A stretch of 64,000 bases of DNA from Lithospermum erythrorhizon (Eukaryota; Streptophyta; Magnoliopsida; Boraginales; Boraginaceae): contig JADFUC010001074.1 of NCBI GenBank assembly GCA_019722365.1, forward strand, positions 186,001-250,000, in the 5' to 3' direction. The notes beneath the pieces were generated by a model. It did no database searches. It saw nothing but the letters and a program-made list of their open reading frames with translations, and was not told the DNA's origin. Positions within the stretch are counted from its first letter, which is position 1. Each line of letters opens with the position of its first letter. A program made the position numbers and the translations under genes. Below, piece after piece: positions 60,184 through 64,000 of the stretch.

Positions 60184-62129
60184 TCATTTCTGCAAAGGTG
60201 CAATAACCTTAAGCCAAGCTGGCCTAGCCATAATATCACTAGCCCAAGCTTTCACATGTTGTCGAGATTCAAACAACCCCCAACCTTTAGTGCCCTTCAA
60301 ATAATTCAAAGTTGGCAAGTGGTGCAAATCTGCCAAGGAAAACTGATCCCCACCCAAGTACTTTGACTCTTTTAGCCTTGCTTCATAAACATCAAGAACA
60401 TTTGAAAGCTTTGTTTCATATTCTTTGATCAAAGCTTCATCTCCAGGTTTGCCATAGAACATAGGCTTAATGACCAGCTCAAACATAAGTTTTGAAGCAC
60501 TTGGATCATATTGTTGAGCTTCAACTTCCATCCATACTGATTGAGCTGCCATCTTTTTTGGGTCATGGGGGGTTATTAGAGGGGTCCCTTTGTCGGCATA
60601 GGTGTGTGCTATATATTGTGTTATGGCCCTTGACTCTGAAAATTTATTTAGAATTCACCATGATGTTAAATTCAAGAAATTCATTTATATTAACTATCAA
60701 GTGCCAAAAGAGATCGAAGATTCAGCTGCCCATGTGTTAATTTCTCAGAGTTCTCCATTTATCTCAAAATTGATTACATCTTTTGATTATAGGTGAAACG
60801 ACTTATACAACATTTATTTCTAAGTTCTATATTTTAGGATTTAAACATCTTGGTCGCCAAATTTTGACAATGCGTAGAGCGATAGGTAAATCTTGAGAAA
60901 TAAGCAGACATGAAAAGATTCTGCGTCTTTCTTTACCGATGTGAAAAGTAATAATAGAAGTATTCTTCTTTACTTGAGAATCGCATTATAATCGGGAAGA
61001 TTGTTCTGAGCTTTCTGCATTAGCTAGTCTGCTCGATTGAATATTTTATCATCGAGAATTTGACAACAGAAAGTTCTGAAACCGGGCCAGCTACAAGAAG
61101 TTAACTTTAAGAATATTAAAGTCCTAATGATAGCACTTTATATGATGATATATGTCTACATTGTATTTTTTGTGATTTGATAATTAAAGCTCGCCAAAAT
61201 AAATGCATATTTATAGACTATAGCTATGAATTATGTTTTTAAGAACAAAGTGTGAATGCTGCAAAAACTTTGCTTTTCGGATTTGCCATCGAGACTTAGG
61301 GGTCTCAAATAGCTATAATAATTCGCCATAGAGACAGCCCCCGCCGAAGGGACAGCCTCACGGAACTCCGAGAGCATGATGCAAATAAGCTTGAGAAAAA
61401 ATGACTTCGTTGACCCGGCACTATATATGTTGATAAACCATGTTCCTACATGTCCACTACTTTTTAATTAAGTTTTAATACATGGTTAATATAATTCGGA
61501 GAACAAATCGAAGAAAAGTTATCAAAAGACAAGTTCCTTGACATAATTACATAGATTATCTACTTTAATCGGATAAATATATTGGAACTACAAAATTAAA
61601 TGAAAAAAGGAGTGTATGTATTTTACAAGACCAGGATTCTTAAGGCTACAGCCAAATAATTTAGTGTCCTAGCTTCTTACAAAATTAATATATGCATTTG
61701 GCACATATATCAAATGTAACCTTATGATTTAGAACAATCTTTAAGCACCAATCGAACTCTAATAATTATACTACTAAATAAATTTAATGTGACATTATTT
61801 AATTTTAAAATATTTAATTTATGTAATTAATTAGTGACTAACCGAAGAGCTTGAGATCTCCATCTTCAAAGGCTGGGACTTGACCAAATGGCTTCATTTA
61901 CATAAATTGCAAAAAAAACATAAGATGATAGTATTAATTATGATCAGTTCTTGAATTAATTATTGATCGAGTAGTAGCTTACGTTGAGGGAAAGGAAAGA
62001 GGGATGTTTGTGTTCTCCTTTAGATAAATCAACCAAAACAAACTCATATTCTACACCCTTCTCAATCAAAGCAGCAAGAGCTCTCTGTGTTGCCCCTGAA
62101 ACTGGACTTCCATGAACTTTGACCACCAT
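60184..62129 (-). CDS. Phi-class glutathione S-transferase, 3 exons
   Basis: Model: complement(join(60184..60635, 61843..61891, 61983..62129)), 648 nt, 215 aa, the usual length for phi GSTs. These cytosolic dimeric enzymes conjugate glutathione to electrophiles and carry ligands such as flavonoids. Exon 1 reads MVVKVHGSPVSGATQRALAA; Ser11 in SPVSGATQR is the predicted catalytic Ser of the phi class. Exon 2 is the short 16-residue PFGQVPAFEDGDLKLF with the cis-Pro (QVPA) that binds glutathione. Exon 3 resumes ESRAITQYIAHTYADKGTPL (E-S-R contacts glutathione) and runs through the helical C-terminal domain, QFSLADLHHLPTLNYL, to IAPLQK. Introns are phase 0 and phase 1, GT-AG, at the typical plant phi GST positions. 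The start is the ATG at 62129; the upstream in-frame extension lacks an ATG. Confidence 0.95.
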
Positions 62130-62210
62130 TATTATCACAATAATATTCTCACCAAGTATGTAGGAGGATACGATACGAGTCTGGTAAGATTGATGATATT
62201 ATTACTGGTA

Positions 62211-62218
62211 TATTTATA
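62211..62218 (-). promoter_or_regulatory. TATA box of the GST gene
   Basis: Minus-strand tataaata, 82 bp upstream of the GST ATG, a normal spacing for a short plant leader. Confidence 0.6.
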
Positions 62219-64000
62219 AGAGAGATTGATAGGAAAAAACAATTATGGAAAAGAAAGCTTTATTTGAATGGGAGGCATATTCTTTTTTTAAAGGAGGACG
62301 TAGGCTTGCTCGTCACTTTCGCATTATTTGCGCTCCTCTTTTATTAAAATGAAAATAATATCAAGTGGTTAATAAAGATAAATAATTATGTTTAATGTTT
62401 ATATACTTTGCATGTTTGAACTTTTGTGTTCAATATCTAGCATATTTGACCAGTTAAACGATTTGGGTAAATAGGATGCCCGTCAAAGTAGCACCATCAA
62501 TCGATAAATATAATTAGTTCAAGAAGATAGAACTAGTCATGATTTTGAATTCTTGATATCAATTTTATTAAAGGACAAAGCAAATAATTTTTAAATTACT
62601 ACCATCAATGGTTTCATATAATTTACTCTCGATCCGTCAAGGTTTTTAGGATCACTAGAGTATCTATTTCATGATTTAAGATAACTTACTTTTAATTGTA
62701 AATTATAAATTGTCATTACCCACTACTCTTCACACTAATAATTTATTTGATGCCAGAGCATCGCTTAGCCGGTAAAATAAGCTTGAGTGTTAAGTATCGA
62801 TATCTGTATCATAACTAAATGCGGTGTGAGGATTCGGAGTTAAGTAAGTGGCGAGAATACCGTATTAAAGTGATTTAAGAAACAATCAAAGACCACAGGT
62901 TCAGCTTGTCCAATTCCTCCTAGTATAATTAAAAGCTTGAGTAATATAGACCGAGGTTTCAAACTTTTACTAATAATTTGTTTAACTTTCTCCATTGATT
63001 AAGGTGGGAGAAAGATTCCCCAACCTAGCTAGTAATGGAGGCTATAAATTGACTTCTATTTTATGCTTAGATCAACGCATGACACCTTTAATCGCACAAA
63101 AATGAACCAAATATTATACACATAGTAAAATAAAATTGCCTAAATTTATTTTTGATCTCTATACTATCACGTTATTTTTTAGTTGAAGTTCTTGTACTAT
63201 GTATTTTTTTTCGATTTGTCACTTAAATTTTTTTATCTTTTACCGGTGGTACTATTGGCTATTCTATTTTTAACAACAAAAAACACATTTGCGGTACGAA
63301 ATGACTATTTTGCCTAGCAATGGCCAAAGTTTTGAATTTACGTTTTACGTAATTAAAAATAAAATTCATACGTTTATTAACAGCGTCATACCTTCACAAC
63401 CCTTTCATAGCTTTGAAATTTCTTTCTGCGTTCTTCGTTGGCGTCACACTGCCTATCTTTTCGACATTTGCCGTGCATCCTCCTTCCCATTTCCCTTTCT
63501 CCTCACTCTTCCCTCGGCTGAAAACCGTGACCTCACTTCCTGCAGAAATTGCTATGAATAATAATGGGTAAAGCGTCAAAATGGTTCCGTTCATTTGTAG
63601 TCAGTTTGTCCCTCAATAGAATAATATTTCTCATTTAGTCAAATGATTACGCGTAGCCAGAGACATTATATATGGGAGATAACTATAAATTAATACAATC
63701 TCAACAATACAAAAATTAACTAACTTGGCGGTATCTTTTTGTGCTCATCGGTCTCAAATCCCCGGAAATACATGAGCAGGACTAAATGAGACTGATGTAT
63801 TTTTAACAAATTTGGATGATTCACTCGAGATCAAGCGGCCAAAGAGTCCACGTCGTCCGATCGCGGCCCTTAACACTGCGAGATAGAGAGGAAGGCGTAA
63901 TCGAAGGCTTTGTTTGAAGTTGATTATTGAGATTCATACGGTAATTCATCCGGACTATAATATTTCATTTTGGAGAGTTTGATAGTAGTGATGATCTTCA
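62219..64000. other. Intergenic DNA upstream of the GST gene, no gene seen
   Basis: No protein-like frame. A Ser/Phe-rich open segment at 63289-63561 looks like a chance frame. The last 200 bp become more GC-rich (around gatcaagcggccaaagagtc at 63830) and may be the edge of another repeat. Confidence 0.4.

Noticed and set aside
63289..63594. 90-codon plus and 66-codon minus frames near the right end
   Set aside because: Low-complexity Phe/Ser-rich text with frames on both strands; no recognisable domain.
1..64000. tRNA, rRNA, microRNA hairpin or CRISPR features
   Set aside because: No cloverleaf-capable tRNA, no rRNA text and no regular direct-repeat/spacer array was seen. B-box-like words occur only in SINE-like contexts. 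MicroRNA precursors could not be judged without folding and small-RNA data.

Overview
This is a window of plant nuclear DNA. It is AT-rich and made of spliced genes separated by long stretches of degraded transposable elements. The coding content points to a flowering plant, probably a eudicot: a membrane-anchored ubiquitin-fold protein, a CW-type zinc-finger protein, an INDETERMINATE DOMAIN (IDD) zinc-finger factor, a phi-class glutathione S-transferase and a polygalacturonase relic. I cannot name the species. The frequent 'tactccgta'-type MITE ends would fit Caryophyllales or several asterid groups, but that is a weak hint.

Layout. 1-4.6 kb: AT-rich intergenic DNA with MITEs and an (AT)n run. 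4.66-11.3 kb: a decayed Ty3/Gypsy retrotransposon on the minus strand, with LTR relics at both ends and protease, reverse transcriptase and integrase fragments between. 12.4-15.35 kb: the MUB gene (minus), with a probable 5'-UTR intron that holds a duplicated SINE-like unit. 15.78-16.5 kb: an odd CG-rich minisatellite. 16.5-24.5 kb: gene-poor DNA with MITE and SINE relics. 24.55-24.97 kb: a tandem array of 88-89 bp units directly upstream of the CW-zinc-finger gene (25.4-34.2 kb, plus, 11 coding exons, 1607 aa). 35.0-36.1 kb: MITE copies. 36.5-37.9 kb: a small non-autonomous LTR element. 38.8-40.1 kb: a polygalacturonase pseudogene (minus). 40.4-41.45 kb: a hAT transposase relic. About 43.0-44.5 kb: a possible solo LTR. 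44.9-49.5 kb: the IDD gene (minus, 3 exons, 530 aa, apparent GC-AG first intron). 49.5-54.3 kb: intergenic DNA with a MITE and a SINE. 54.36-59.8 kb: a second Ty3/Gypsy element (plus) with gag, protease, RT and RNase H relics but no visible integrase. 60.2-62.1 kb: the phi GST gene (minus, 3 exons, 215 aa). 62.1-64 kb: intergenic.

The genes do not form a pathway; they are ordinary neighbours on a plant chromosome. Exon joins were worked out by hand from splice signals, reading-frame continuity and remembered family consensus. The CW, IDD and GST models are continuous in frame across every junction, which is strong internal support. The MUB model is firm for the ubiquitin fold but its 3' end is unresolved. 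I did not find a clear new biological system. The items most worth a second look are the CG-rich minisatellite, the promoter-proximal tandem array, the MUB C-terminus without a prenylation box, the GC donor in the IDD gene, and the mini LTR element with a small duplicated coding leader.
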